Source: Amaranthus tricolor (taxonomy: Eukaryota; Streptophyta; Magnoliopsida; Caryophyllales; Amaranthaceae). Taken from it: a stretch of DNA of 64,000 bases. Position numbers and translations under genes: made by a program. The stretch is taken from positions 6,171,515 through 6,235,514 of the forward strand of contig NC_080049.1 in NCBI RefSeq assembly GCF_026212465.1, written 5' to 3'. Positions 11,108 to 23,732 of this stretch are shown here, piece by piece (within the stretch, counting starts at the first letter, position 1; each line of letters opens with the position of its first letter). The notes below the pieces were generated by a model. The model was not told the origin of the DNA and ran no database searches. It saw only the letters and a program-made list of their open reading frames with translations.

Positions 11108-11209
11108 AGTGGCATTTTCGTAATTTTTTAAATTTCAGGGGTAAAGTCGTAATTTCATTCGAGGGGGGTGGCGATAAAATGAATTTGGTGGCGACAAATA
11201 AGAAATGGG
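11108..11209 (-). repeat. right TIR of the MULE
   Basis: 102 bp, inverse complement of 4668-4769 with scattered mismatches. It ends GGTGGCGACAAATAAG plus about seven divergent bases before the flanking AAATTTAA. Confidence 0.92.
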
Positions 11210-11217
11210 AAATTTAA

Positions 11218-13273
11218 TTGCCTCTTCCTTTGTTTTTCTTTCTCAGTCTCATAAAAAGGTTTCACTACATATTTTTAGGTACAAGTACTTAAAATAGACC
11301 TGAGAATTTAGTATTTACCTGATTTTTTAACCGAATCCGACTTGAAAATGAATTCAAAATTATTTAAAAACCAAACTAAGCACAAGAATCGATTTTGAAC
11401 CTTTCCGAACACTTGACATGAAATTGAGTCGATGACCCAAAAAAGCACCTCTATCTTTTGGAATGACAATCTAAATCTGACCTAGGTCCGACTTTATCCG
11501 AAAATTATTGAACTTTAATTTTTTTATATTACATTAAATTCATTTTTATTGAACGACAGTTCTATTTAAGGTAAGTCACTTACTTTCTCATATTCTCTCA
11601 AACCCTGAATTTCTTTGTCTTTTTTAGAGTCATCATCGAACTTTTAATTGATCATGGTATCCCTTTATTTATTTCAGTTCTTTTTTCATTTATGTTTAGA
11701 ATAAAACTCAATCTTCTATCTCCACTGGAGACTTATCCATTTAATGGATGTCTAATCCATTTTTTAAAATTTTATATTTATCAATTTAAGAAATTGAATT
11801 CATTTAACGAGTGTAAGTTATAATCAAAAATAAATATATATAAATTTGATAAAACAAATTAAAAGAAAAGTCCAATAGAGTTTGTAGAAATTAGTCCTGT
11901 CTTCTCATATAACGAACCAATTGTCAAATATGATTAATCAGTTTAATTCGATCACTTTTGCAAGTAGAATCAGTTAAAAGGTCAAGTCATTGTACGCCTA
12001 TCATGCCCAAGTCCCAACAATGATTATCTTCATTTATTAGATAGAAGTATATCAACTAAAATTATCCCAAGTCTTTTAGAGCAATTTAACATCATTATCA
12101 TTATTATATTTTTCGGGTTATTTTCTCGTAAAAGCTAGATTATAATTTAAAAAATAAAAAAATAATGTATCTTACTTTTTAAAGGATATTGCGGTGAAAG
12201 GAATTACAATTAAAAAAATTCTATAAAGAAAGAAAAAATATAAGACGAGACAATATAAGTAACTAGACAAAAGAAAGCAAGACACTAATAAAGCTAATAC
12301 GGCAAACCAAAAAACAAAAAAAAAAAACCAATCATTAAGGCAAGGTTATCATACAAGGTAAAGATAACTATTGAGGGTCTAGGGCTCAAATACGGTGTCC
12401 AATTTAGTTTTATCCCTATTCAAGTTCTCAGATAAGGGAGCAACTCTTCCTTGTCATTCTTAAATTGCTTCTCTCACATTTTCTTATGCCAATGATGACT
12501 TTCTTTCCATTAACCGTGATATTTTTTAACCTCTCATAGGAGTGTCGATAGTCTTCCTTCACACATGCACGAATCATCTCAATCTACTTTTATACCTCTT
12601 TGCCAAAATGGTTGCAACCCTTAGCCTTTCTCTTAAAACCTTGTACTTAATCTAATTCATCCCGTTGTGTCTGCACATCCACCTTAATATTCATATTTAT
12701 GGTACTTCCATCTGATGCTCATATATCTTTTTAACTGGCCTATATGTTGTACTATACATCAAGGCGGGTTAAACTACAACTATCTGTAAAGTTATTTTGA
12801 TCTTGTCGGTACGCTCCTTCACACAAACTCTCCAATGGTGAGATTCTCCCACTTAATAGCCCCACTAAAATTGCATCGTAAGTATTTTAATTTAGAATGA
12901 TTTATTCACAATTCTTTTCCTTATAGGATCGCCCTCGAAACCTCAAGCCTTGTATATTGACTTCTTCATCACTGATTTCCTCTACAAGCACAACTTTTCC
13001 GCGAATAACATACTTGCAAATAGATTTTCTCACCTCGTAAGAATAATGATATAACTTATTCATCGATTTAGTTTAGATAAAAATATATTTAGTTCATTTT
13101 TCAGCCAAAAGCATCAAAGTTAATAAAAATTGTACATGTTTTATTAAGTAATGCACTTAAATAATGGTATATATTGTTGCTCAAAACATTTTGTTGGGGA
13201 TGATTCTCCTAACAAATTTATTTGCTCTCGTAAATAAGCTTCCTTTTTTAATTCAATAATCATACTTTCAATA
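11218..13273. other. intergenic, no gene seen
   Basis: AT-rich with stops in every frame. I found no complete mobile element or RNA gene. Confidence 0.5.
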
Positions 13274-13525
13274 TACTACCTCCTATTTATCTAAAATGGG
13301 ATATTTCCTTTTGGGACACTATTCAACTATCACTCTTAAATTGCATTTTATTATTAATCTATAAGTTAAAACATAGTCATGTGGATTCGTTTTAATGTAA
13401 AGATTGTTAATATCAACTTTTTATCATTTTTAATTATGAATAACTCGATATATTAAGGATCGAATAAGTGCATTGGATAGTATGCATAAAGTAAATGTCC
13501 CACATTAGATGAATAGGAGGTAGTA
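13274..13525. mobile_element. Stowaway-like MITE
   Basis: Starts TACTACCTCCTATTTATCTA and ends TTAGATGAATAGGAGGTAGTA's last 20 bases, inverted complements with TA at the termini; 252 bp. Its interior (CACTATTCAACTATCACTC) matches the interrupted copy at 2554-3003. Confidence 0.8.
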
Positions 13526-13649
13526 TATTTTTAGATCTTTTTCCGGTTTTAATTGAATTTTGATATTTTAATCTGTTTATTTCAGTTTGTTCACTTATTT
13601 AAAGTTTATTTTTAATTTTTTTTTCTTAAAAGAATCGAGTAATAATTAA

Positions 13650-13735
13650 TGTCAAAGCTGGAACCAACTCAATAAAAAGTTTAAACTAATAGTTGTGGGC
13701 CTTATCGCCCCCTAAATATATTATATATTCTGTCA
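13650..13735. repeat. degenerate TRIM solo LTR
   Basis: TGTCAA, then GGAACCAACTCAATAAAAAG and a diverged TATATATTCTGTCA resemble the 72-bp TRIM LTR at 15023-15094. Divergence is high and no target duplication is visible. The hAT MITE at 13742 adjoins its right end. Confidence 0.45.
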
Positions 13736-13741
13736 TGCTCC

Positions 13742-14301
13742 TAGGGGCGAAGCTACATCAGGGGTCGAGGGAGGTTCGGCCCCTTTGCCAAAAATGTGAT
13801 CCTTTGTATTTTTAGCTTTGGCGCCTTACTAATTTATGATATATAGTTTAAAGATTGCCAATATATAACAAAATTACTATAGCTTAAGGGGTAGTAGTAA
13901 CATATTTATAATCTAAGGTTAAGAGATCAAATCCTAATTTAAATTATTATTTCTTAATAAACTAATAAATATATATTATAATGTCATGTCTTTATCTTTC
14001 ATAATTTTATATTCATCCTTTTTCAGTTTGTCTTTATATTTTTGCCATCTTAATTTTAATAGTAATTTTTAGAGACTTACTAGGGAAATAATAGAGTCAA
14101 ACACATTTAGGCTTTCTCAAAAGAGATAATTATAAGGAAGCTTTAACTATATATGTTGAATATAATTTTTGCTATGATTCAAGTTCATTTTAGTTTATAT
14201 TTTTTAAAATTTTCATAATTTAACTAGTTTTGTATAGTAAATAATTTGTTAGCATATCAATTATTTGATCCACCTAATTTCAAATACTGGCTTTGCCCCT
14301 G
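13742..14301. mobile_element. non-autonomous hAT element (560 bp)
   Basis: Left terminus TAGGGGCGAAGC is mirrored by GCTTTGCCCCTG at the right. Flanking 8-mers CATGCTCC (13734-13741) and CATACTCC (14302-14309) match at 7 of 8, fitting a hAT target duplication with one later mutation. No transposase fragment is seen inside. Confidence 0.7.
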
Positions 14302-14309
14302 CATACTCC

Positions 14310-15017
14310 CTCATACGAGAATCTTTTAGGCATTATGTGTAGATGCAAGACATTCCCTCCTATACATGATGCTCACGTTGGAGTCTCAGTATATTATATA
14401 CTTAATTAACCAATATTATATAATCGTATGACACTTTAAAAGTAGATGATTTTTTTCTTCTTCCATCTCGGTAAATTGGCACAATTTATCTTTTGTAGTA
14501 AAACAAATTTTAATATATTAAATGCAAACCTAAACACTCAATCTAATCAACAATCCTATTTAACTTGCACTCAATTTCTATTTAACGTTATCGCATTTAT
14601 TTTGCATATTTCCTCTTTTGATAGTGGCCCTATAATTTTGTTTGATCTGATCTAAAATTTCTTTCTTTTTTTAATCCCATACATTTTTTTTTCCTAACTC
14701 CAATTTATATGTCTTATTCATCAACTACATATTAATATTTATAACTCTATAAAAGAAATACGAATTAAATGAGACAAATAAAACAGCATATTATGAAAGA
14801 AATTCTAGATCTGTAATCAAGAAAATTCCACCTTAATGATTGACTTAATAAACTCTAAATCTATCCATTTATCTATCTATATATGTCACCTCTAAGTCCC
14901 AATAACATGATGTTTGAGGACATAATTAGAACTATTGTTGTTTTGTTGTCATTATTATTATTATTATTTATACGAGTTGTTAAAATTAAATACTATTCTG
15001 TCTCTTTAAATGTACTA
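14310..15017. other. intergenic, no gene seen
   Basis: AT-rich with a short ATT run near 14957. The longest open frame (14446-14655) is compositionally intergenic and has no recognisable domain. Confidence 0.5.
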
Positions 15018-15022
15018 CTTTA

Positions 15023-15291
15023 TGTCAAGAAACCAACTCAACCAAAAGCTTAAGCTGATGGTTGAGGCCCCAAGATATGTTATATACTCTAACACGCCCC
15101 CTTACACGAGACCCCATTGGGCTAGAAGTGTGGATGCGCATAGGCGCTAAATATTCCACTTTAAATGAGGGGTGGTTGAGATTCGAACCCGTGACCTCTC
15201 ACGTTGGCTTCTAATACCATGTCAAGAGACCAACTCAACTAAAAGCTTAAGCTGATGGTTGAGGCCCCAAGATATTTTATATACTCTAACA
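15023..15291 (-). mobile_element. complete TRIM retrotransposon (269 bp)
   Basis: Two 72-bp direct repeats, 15023-15094 and 15220-15291, both TGTCAAG...CTCTAACA, enclose about 125 bp. Read on the - strand, the LTR is followed directly by TGGTATTAGAAGCC, a near-match to the plant initiator-Met tRNA primer-binding site TGGTATCAGAGCC. The other LTR is preceded by a purine-rich AAGGGGGCG polypurine tract. Flanks CTTTA (15018-15022) and TTTTA (15292-15296) match at 4 of 5. TRIMs encode no protein and are moved by helper elements. The internal GGTTCGAATC looks like a tRNA B box, but the LTR layout explains the element better than a SINE. Confidence 0.88.
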
Positions 15292-15296
15292 TTTTA

Positions 15297-16577
15297 GTTA
15301 TCTTATGTGAGAGTATATTAATTAGTTAAAAGAGTATCGTAGAAAAGGATCAAAAAAATGATCTTTAAACAATAGTAAGGCTAAGCTGCATTGCAAAAAG
15401 CTAGCAGAAACATATGTAGAGTATATTTTATAGTCAACAACATGATGCATTATGAGAAATTTTAGGGATATTGACCACAATTATTGTTCTTGGAAAACCT
15501 CTTATTCATTGACCATATTATTTAATTGTACTCATAATTGGATACTCCCTCTCCTCTTTTGAATATCCACATTCCTCCATTTTTATTTTATATGTCCCCT
15601 CACTTATTTTAACAAAAATAATTCTACATCGAATATGTTTACAAATTAAATATAAAATATTACATATATACACTATGTCATAACATGTATTTTGATCAAA
15701 TAAAACCTTTAAAAACTATTTAAATTCTAAACTAAATGTTCATAATAATTACAAAAATATTAATTATTATTTATATATTGATAAATATTTTAAAAAGCTT
15801 CCGTGATCTTTCAGAATATATTCTGAATCGCACCAAATTGTTATTACTTTGAATTAGACTTGGCTAAATCATTTTAATCTGGTTTAGTTAGGTGTATTTG
15901 GGATTTTGCCATTTTGTGATATCATGCTATTTAGATACACGTAAATATTATTAACACGAATAATACTTTAAACTAAAAATAATAAAGTATAGTTCAAAAT
16001 TAAATTATTAAAACAATATAATTTGCGGCTTAATCTTGTGAGACAGCAAATTAAACTGACTTAAATTGCTAATTAATTTATGATTTATGCATTACTTTAA
16101 TTATTATACGTATAATCACTTGGAAATGATCGACACCTGTTGTTTGACATACTACTATTCAAATGTGCAAATATATTGTAAAAAAATGTTAAATCAATCA
16201 TCAATTAAACAATAAAAACCAAAAGTAGATTCTCACAAGATAAACACCAAATTACCAACCAGAACTAAACCTTTTTAATGCTTCTTATCACCCTTACGAC
16301 TTATTAAATAATAAAAATAATTATAAATTATTGTAATATTGGTGACAATATCTTAACAAGTTTAGTTATGCTGTTTAATAATACTACATTAATTATATTT
16401 TTTTTAATAAAATCCATTTCAATGCATTATAATAAGATGTAAAATTATAAAATAAAATAAGATTATAAAATAATAATAGAAATATATTTATACATTTAAT
16501 TTTTAATAGGTTTCAAATTCAAAGATATTTAAGAAATTATTAACAATGTTAAACTTTAGATATTTTTTAATATTTAC
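15297..16577. other. intergenic, no gene seen
   Basis: AT-rich. TACTCCCTCTCC near 15543 looks like one MITE end, but I found no inverted partner. Confidence 0.5.
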
Positions 16578-16837
16578 TATTCCCTCCCGTCCTTATTTTT
16601 TGTCCACTTTACTTTTTCATGTATTTTAAAGCAAGTTTTAAGCTTTGATATATCATAGTACGTATAATAAAAAATTGTAAAAATTATATATGAAAATTCT
16701 TTGCATCAAAACGAATCTAACAAGATCCCATATAATTATATTTTGTCTTAAATATATACTTTAAAAATCAAATTTAAATTTCTCTCTTCTAAAATGATAA
16801 ACTTAAAGTAGACAAACAAAAAGAAATAAAGGAAGTA
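16578..16837. mobile_element. Stowaway-like MITE
   Basis: TATTCCCTCCCGTCCTTATT at the left and AAGAAATAAAGGAAGTA at the right are degenerate inverted repeats bounded by TA; 260 bp, non-coding. Confidence 0.6.
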
Positions 16838-17039
16838 TTTTAAATTGGTTTATATTGTTACATTTGCTATCATGATACTTATGTTGGAGTATATCATAAA
16901 GCCACAGTTATCAGCTTTAGTTTTTTGTTGAGTTGATTATTTGACATGATAACAGAATTAACATAACAAAAGATAACGAATTTAAATATCATTTACCTAG
17001 CATTTAAAGTGGAGTATTTCGTCCAGATATAAAGAGCAT

Positions 17040-17205
17040 TGTTGGGATGCGTTATCCCATATCGACAAATTGAAAATGTTGTGCACGCTTTATAAGATAT
17101 TAGAGACCTTCTTCCCATTGCCATAAGGTTTTGAGATAGTATATATCTCATTGACTTATGAAGTGGGTGCACCTCATATTTCCCGTTATTGTGTTGGTAT
17201 TCACA
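17040..17205 (+). repeat. possible small solo LTR (TRIM-like)
   Basis: TGTTGGGATGCGTTATCCCA followed by a TTTATAAGATATT box, and TTGGTATTCACA near 17193, recalls small plant LTRs with a degenerate primer-binding site. There is no second copy in the window and no clear target duplication, so this is tentative. Confidence 0.3.
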
Positions 17206-17708
17206 ATAAGTTCAGCTTATATAATTTAATAAGGATGAGTGCGATATTTACACTTCTAGCCAAATATTGTCGAGAATATGTTTTATACTTGAATCACTTT
17301 AATAAATCACACATTAATTTGTTTAATTAGTTAAAACTAATGGTTGTAAAAGAGTATTGGAAGTCGGCCAAACAGATAACATTAACCCCCTACAAAAAAA
17401 AGTCATGAGAGGGTATGTATAGTGTATTGCTATACGCCTGTCACATACTCAATGGTTAATATACTGAATGACAGCTTTAATACTTTATAGCTGATAATAA
17501 TAAAACGACATATATTTATATTCACTGAAAAAGCGGAATTAATAACAGATATGGTTTAGATTTAGCTGCAAAACGAGTAAAGTAAAGGCCTTAATTCATG
17601 TTGCAGAAAAGTTGTTCTTCTTTAAGAAACTGGAAACCCCTTACTTCATAATTAATTTATGGTTATAAAAAGTGAAAGGCCATAAACTAATTATACAGTA
17701 AAGTAGTA

Positions 17709-17969
17709 TACTCCCTCTAATTCTTTTAAATTTTTCAATTTATTTTTCGCATACTATTCAACGTACTAGTTTAATTCTAAATATCTATAATTGTACATAA
17801 TTAAGAATAAAAATTTGATATTAATAAAATTTACATTGAGACAAATCAAACTAGATCCCACTTTACCATATTTTTTCGTCTAAATTAAAAATAAAATACA
17901 AATAAAAAGTGATCGATAAATAATGTCAAAAAAACTAAATAAGACAACTTAAAAGAATTTGAAGAGATA
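17709..17969. mobile_element. Stowaway-like MITE
   Basis: TACTCCCTCTAATTCTTTTA and the inverted AAAAGAATTTGAAGAGATA bound a 261-bp non-coding unit with TA at both ends. Confidence 0.65.
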
Positions 17970-18153
17970 TTAACTAATTGATTGATTAAGAATAAATAAT
18001 TCTACAAATTTGTCATAGGTAGCTTAGTTTTACCTATTTATAATAAAGTGCCTCATGAGACTTCAGTTAGCAGATTTCTCGATTGGTTTTTATAAGAAAG
18101 ATTTAGTCTATATATCGTGTTTTAATCAAATTATTGTTAATATTGATTGATTC

Positions 18154-18191
<38 letters not shown>

Positions 18192-19137
18192 CCATCATAT
18201 AAATGATTGGTAATAATAAGTAAGAATGTAAGATAATGTATTGCCTTTTCTGAACCAAAGATAACGTATTAGAGTTGTATACACATGTTGGTCTTTTCCT
18301 ATTAGATGTTGTCATTCACATGCATGTTTGTTTGGTGAAATTACACTTTTTTTCTGTCTAAATATTAGGTATAACTAAATTTGTGGTAATTCTTGATTGC
18401 AAAACTTTATTAATGTACTATGTTTTGGTTTGATTTTTGGTTTACTTCACAAATAAAAATCATATATAGTTGGTTACAATCATTAAATAAAGGGTGAAAG
18501 TACAAACAAATATGAACATGTGAAAAATGATAAAACATTTCTATAAAAATAATCTCAATTTGTATGTACAAACCTAACTAATCAACGTCATTTGCTAAAA
18601 TTTAAAATTAAAGATGAATAATCAAAACTACATAAAATAAAAAGTGTTTCAATAACTCCATTTTTAAAATAAAAATTTTTAAAAAAATTTATAAGGTGGA
18701 GAAAGCTAGGAGGAAAGAATAGCATACTACTAGAAGTTCTAATTCTACAAGAAAATCTTTCTTCCTAAATTTAAATTCATTAGAATATATTGTAAAATAC
18801 TTTTTATTATAAAACAATTATTCACATTAATTAGACTGAGATACAATTGTTAACATTATCACATCAATACAAGAAAAGTTTTCTTCCTTAAAAAATTAAG
18901 AAAGAATAAGTTCATTTGTACAAAAAAGAGCCTACAATTTTTAAAGTTTCTCTAATCATCCATCTGAACAAGTTCTACAATAATTCATACATAATCGCGA
19001 AAAAAAATAATAAAAAAAACTAACATTAAATCGGATACTCATATCACATCTAAAGGAGTGACCTCTTTGAAATGTTCCTAGAAACATCCCATAAGAAAAC
19101 CTCACATAATTAATTAATTTTCATAGTGTTCTCATTT
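17970..19137. other. intergenic; includes (AAT)n and the GH3 3' flank
   Basis: An (AAT)n run covers about 18155-18191. The part next to 19137 is the 3' flank of the - strand GH3 gene and should contain its 3' UTR; several AATAAA-like words exist, so I do not choose a poly(A) site. No other gene is seen. Confidence 0.55.
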
Positions 19138-22100
19138 CTATTCATTACCATTAAACCATTGCTGACCCGAAACATATTTAGGACATTTCGGACTCAAATA
19201 ACTTGAAACCACTCTTGAATTCAACAACTCTACAATGGGTGCATATTTCACACACCTAGGAGTCTTATATTGATTAATGGATGCCCCTAAACTAATGGCA
19301 AAATCCATTAACTTATCGAAGGTACCATTTTCAACAATCTTAATCTCCAATGGTCCAATTGAGTCTGATGCTCTTCCTTGTCGATAAACCGAGTTAAGTG
19401 ACTCTTCAACTGCCAAACAACAATCCTCGAAAACCGAGGAGGGAATCTTCATGGAAACATTTTGGCTTAATTCCCAGAAGAGCACATAATGGCCTGGTAT
19501 CGTTGTGGTATCGGCGTAACTTGTGTACTCCACCAAAATCGTGTCGAATGGCTGCAAATGGGTTACCCCATTTTTCACTGCGTTTTGGAGCTCGACCTCG
19601 TCGGTCTTATCGGAATCTATGCTTAGAACAACGTTTTTCCGGCATACAAAGCTAAATTGGGGTGCCTTGTTTTTAAAACCTGCCACCCTTAAAATGTCAC
19701 CTACCCTGTACCTGTATAGACCTGTATTCAAAAACATACACAAGTTGGAATCTGAATAAGACCTCATTTGATAGTCGATATTTTATAACTTTTTAACATT
19801 TCGCTAGATAATTGGTCAAACAGTCAACAAATAAAAACAAAATTTTAAAAATGATTTTTAATGTTAGCATTCAAGTTTACAAAACAAAAAATTGGTGTAA
19901 CTTTTTTATTTGCTTATATTAATTTTTTAATAGAACAAACTATCAATATCTATAACTAATTTATCAAATATTTCTATTAATAATAACTTATACGGTTAAG
20001 TTAACATCCAATAAAAACAAACTATGTTGCTTATTGGTAAACAGAAATATATTGAATACCTTATTGTTAACGCCAACATATAATCGGAAAATATGACGTA
20101 CACACTTTATAAGTCAAAAAAATACCATTTCAAAATAGAACTTATATCATGTACAAATTATTTTTAAATTCATCAATATAAGACAATTTGAGAATTTTTA
20201 AAGATCATTTGAGAGTTCTTCTAAAATCTAGCAATTTGATTAGAATATGAACATATGTCATTTAAAAATAAAATTAAAGATTGCTGACTCAAAATACTCA
20301 TAACAATTATTTAACTCTAATACCTAACCCTGTATACCCCAACAATTGGTCATTGACTTAATATCTCTAAAATAGTCGGTTAAAAATAATATGCATAATA
20401 TTAAAGATAAGTATTCTAATACTTAAGGGTATATAAAATTAAATAACAATTCAGATTATTATTTAGAAATTACCTGCATAAGTAGTGATGACGAGCTCAT
20501 ACTCATGGCCAAGTTTGACATCAGTAAGTTCAACAAGATCTTGCTGTTCTTTCTCAGTAAGAGATTTAGGCATGGAAATTGAATTTGTAACACCATTAAT
20601 GTTGCGTTGAACCGGTAAAAACTCAAAGTAACCCATGGTAGGAATAAGTGTATATGTTACTTCACTAGGTTTACAAATTGGGTTTAAATTTAGACCAAAG
20701 TAACATTCAGAAGACCCATACATAGTACACACAAGGGGTAACCCATTACTATAATAATCAAGTGTTGGAATATATTGTGCCATGGTCCCTGTCACAATAA
20801 CGTCTATGTACTTTGTGTTAGGCCAAAGCCTAGGAATTATCCCTTGCCATGACTCCTTGCTACATTCCGATTCGATAAAATCCGCAAGCTGAGGGTCAGG
20901 TTTAACAATTCGACCCACAGCATCGCGGACGGACGGGTCGGTTATTTGTGGATTTAATGACCCGACCCGGATATCGTGTGCTAGTAAAGCCCAATGTTTT
21001 TCGAGAAACTTGATGGCCCGGATAAAGCCCGAGGCAAAAACCGCCCCGACCCGGAGAACCTCTTTATGTTGGTAAAGGCCACAGAGCATTTGTGAGTACA
21101 TGGATTGGTAAGAGTCAAGGCAAAGGATGGTTTCATTTGGGCTAGTGTATTTGGTGTACGATTCAAATGGGGGGTTTGTGAAATGTGAGCTTTTATAATA
21201 GCTGGTTAAAACAGGCCGGGCTAAAAGCCCACCTGGGGTCTTAGCTTCAGATTTTATGAACAAGAAATACATCCCTTTTCCTTGGTCTAAATCAGGTACA
21301 AATTGACTCATTACTGGCATAAGTAAACTGTATAACATAGATCTTCTGTCTAAATCCTCTTCAATTGTTGGCATCAATTTTCTTTCTCCTCCTGATGTTC
21401 CTGAACTGCAATTTATGAATAACAAATTTAATTTCAATATTTTAACAAATTCACCCACCTCATACATGAATTAAATAGCTCAATCTTAACATATGAATTT
21501 CCTATTTTAAGCTCGTTTTGCCCAAAAACAATCTTTTACACGAGTAGCTCTAATATTTTTCAAATCAGTAAAACAGATAAATAACAAAAACCAAATAATT
21601 TGTGTTACGTTTTTATTGGCTTATAAGTTGTTGGTCCGTAAAAAAAAACTCGTAATAGTTTTTGATTTATGGCCTTTTAGCAACTAACTTTTAATCGAAA
21701 ATGAAAAATCTATTAATTGACTTTTTCATTCGCTTATATTTCACTAAGCGGCCAAAAATGAATACTTAATTTTTTAAATGAATAGTTTTTCATTTTGTTG
21801 ACATATTCAGCTAGCTTAAAAGCGATAAAAATAATCAAAATACTATTTTGGTGGGATTTGGGGTTTGAAATGTACATAATCTTATTATTATTATAAACAG
21901 AAAAAAAGTTATATTAAGAGAGGAAAAAATACCTAGTAAGGAATTCAGAGATGGGGTGAGAGGAAAGAATAGGAGATTTATCACCATTAGCAATACGAGT
22001 AATATCAGGTTCAATATCTTCATATTTAATAACAGGGATTAATTTTTTGAAGGAATCTCTGTCAGTAGCACCATTAAGACCATGTCTTTGAAGGTATTCT

Positions 22101-22237
22101 ACATTAGAGTTTCTACTTAATATTTCATTTAGAACCTTCCTTTGAATTTCATCAGCATTTTCTGTTACTTCTTCTATCAAGTTAAGAACTTTCTTGTTCT
22201 TTTCATCCATGGTAGTTTCTTTGGGTGCTTCAGGCAT
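19138..22237 (-). CDS. GH3.6: GH3 family indole-3-acetic acid-amido synthetase (GH3.6/GH3.5 type)
   Basis: Exons on the - strand: 22237-21933, 21405-20474 and 19721-19138. Introns are GT-AG and the sum is 1,821 nt, 606 residues, the usual GH3 length, with no break. Group II GH3 enzymes adenylate IAA and join it to amino acids such as Asp, lowering free auxin; they are cytosolic. Visible motifs: the ATP/AMP-binding [13 protein letters not shown] across the exon 1-2 junction (about residues 101-113), YGSSECYFG (about 332-340), and [13 protein letters not shown] across the exon 2-3 junction (about 408-420). The MPEAP start and the C-terminal [11 protein letters not shown]...SPKCPK stretch resemble Arabidopsis GH3.6/GH3.5 rather than GH3.1-3.4. 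The start is the first ATG after a plausible leader, about 160 bp from a TATA box. GH3 genes are typically auxin-induced; I saw no exact TGTCTC element close to the promoter. The symbol is by family resemblance; GH3.5 is equally possible. Confidence 0.96.
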
Positions 22238-22395
22238 GGTTGTTATTTTGTGGGGTTCTTTTCTTATGGGTTAGAGAGAGTAATAAGAGAGAGAAAGAAG
22301 AAAGAGAAATGGGGATTTGATGATGCAGAAGAGATGTTTGTTGTTGGTTATAAGAATTAAGAGTGTGGGTGTAAAAGATAGGAAGAGGATGTGGG

Positions 22396-22404
22396 TTTTT
22401 ATAG
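22396..22404 (-). promoter_or_regulatory. TATA box of the GH3 gene
   Basis: CTATAAAAA on the - strand, about 160 bp upstream of the GH3 start codon. It predicts transcription starting near 22370 and a leader of roughly 130 nt, which is rich in GA/CT repeats. Confidence 0.7.
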
Positions 22405-22578
22405 AAGAATACAATGGGGAAAGAGGTTTGCCTTTTGCTCCAACTCAGGGTTCAAAGGAAAATTTGTAAATTATTGACTCAGAATATTAGAGGTGTTAAT
22501 TCGGGTTATCAGGTTGATTTTGGGATATGTGTTTTGGTTCGATTTAAAATCGGATATTATGTCCATATTGACTTAAAA

Positions 22579-22652
22579 TACTTCCTTCGTTCTGAAATAC
22601 TTGCTACTGATGGTGACATGTCAGTAGCAAGTATAATGGAACAGAAGAAGTA
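22579..22652. mobile_element. palindromic mini-MITE in the GH3 upstream region
   Basis: A 74-bp near-perfect palindrome. The left arm TACTTCCTTCGTTC...CTTGCTACTGA is mirrored by TCAGTAGCAAG...GAAGAAGTA around a short loop, with TA at both ends. It has Stowaway-like termini but almost no interior. It lies about 175 bp upstream of the GH3 TATA box. Confidence 0.75.
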
Positions 22653-23244
22653 TTTCAAATATTGGAATATTTGACTTTCTATATCTCCTATTATTGTTCG
22701 TTGACTCAAAATATCTCAAAATAATTGGTTGAAACTAATATACATAATGTTCAAGGGTAAGTATCTCAATACGTGAGGATATACAGTTAAATAATAGTTG
22801 GAGGTATTTTTAGTCAATAACTAATAGTTGAAAGTATTGTTTACAAATTAAACTCTTATCAAATAAAAAAATAAAAATTTAAAATAAAATAAAATAAAAG
22901 AAAAATTAAATAAAAAAAGAGGTGGGTAGAGATGTCAATTTATAAAAGATTTTGATTAGCATCAAATGAGATTTTCATTTGTTAACAATTAACGTTTGCT
23001 AGCTTGCTTGACCGACCAACACATGGATGTTTCATGCTATATTAATAGAAGTCAAACTACAACTACTCTACAAAGCAAAATGTGGATGTTAATTGGATTT
23101 AATTTCTATTTTTTGAAAGATAATCTTAGATGTACCGATTCAAGGAAGAGTTAAACTATATTTAGTCTAGGTGACAATTCAATTATGTATCAATGTATCA
23201 AGTTTATGATGACAAAGAGATAATTTTTTTAAAATGGTAAGACT

Positions 23245-23608
23245 CACTACAACATAATTTGCTTTTAGTGGAATATATTTAGCGACAGTAAATTTAAATG
23301 TCGCTATTTTAAATTGCTAATAGTATATATAAAGGATTTAGTGACATTTATTAGACCCTTTAACAGCATATTAAAAATCACACTAAAGATTTTTACGACA
23401 TAGGATTTAGTGACATTTCTCACAAATGCCACTATAGACTTTAGTAATAATTACATATGCCACTAAAGATCAAATAGAGTATCGCTAAATCATTTTATGG
23501 TGGAACTTTAAATAAAAACCAATAATTGTTACATTAAAAATATGAATAAGTGATATTTTTTTAATGCCACTAAATCCAATGTTGTAAAAAGTTAAATTTG
23601 TTGCAGTC
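23245..23608. mobile_element. non-autonomous CACTA (En/Spm) element
   Basis: Left end CACTACAACATAATTTGC; the right end, inverted, reads GACTGCAACAAATTT. The flanking 3-bp repeats are ACT (23242-23244, 23609-23611), the CACTA target size. The interior has subterminal words such as TTTAGTGACATTT and TAGCGACA and no coding sequence. The right terminus is mutated (GACTG for CACTA), so it is probably immobile. Confidence 0.65.
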
Positions 23609-23732
23609 ACTTCAAACATGTAACAAATATATGAAAATTTTAATCAAATTTATAGAAATTATTGGTCAACTACTTATTTAAAGTCGTATGATAGTTTTTA
23701 TTTCTATTTTTTACCTTATGGATTGCAATTTT

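Larger units (their letters stand above)
4668..11209. mobile_element. complete Mutator-like element (MULE) with transposase-OTU and PMD genes
   Basis: A 6,542-bp element bounded by 102-bp terminal inverted repeats. The flanks carry AAATTTAA on both sides (4660-4667 and 11210-11217), a probable 8-9 bp target duplication (MULEs usually make 9 bp). It contains two convergent genes that meet tail to tail near 8333-8374: a FAR1-type MULE transposase with a C-terminal OTU domain (+) and a plant-mobile-domain protein (-). Each gene begins about 300 bp inside a TIR, has a TATA box, and has a first intron with two long palindromes. The PMD frame is open, but the transposase has one premature stop, so this copy is probably not fully autonomous unless helped in trans. 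Confidence 0.93.

Noticed and set aside
15151..15200. tRNA gene or SINE suggested by GGTTCGAATC (minus strand)
   Set aside because: There is no A box or cloverleaf; the flanking 72-bp direct repeats, primer-binding site and polypurine tract define a TRIM instead.
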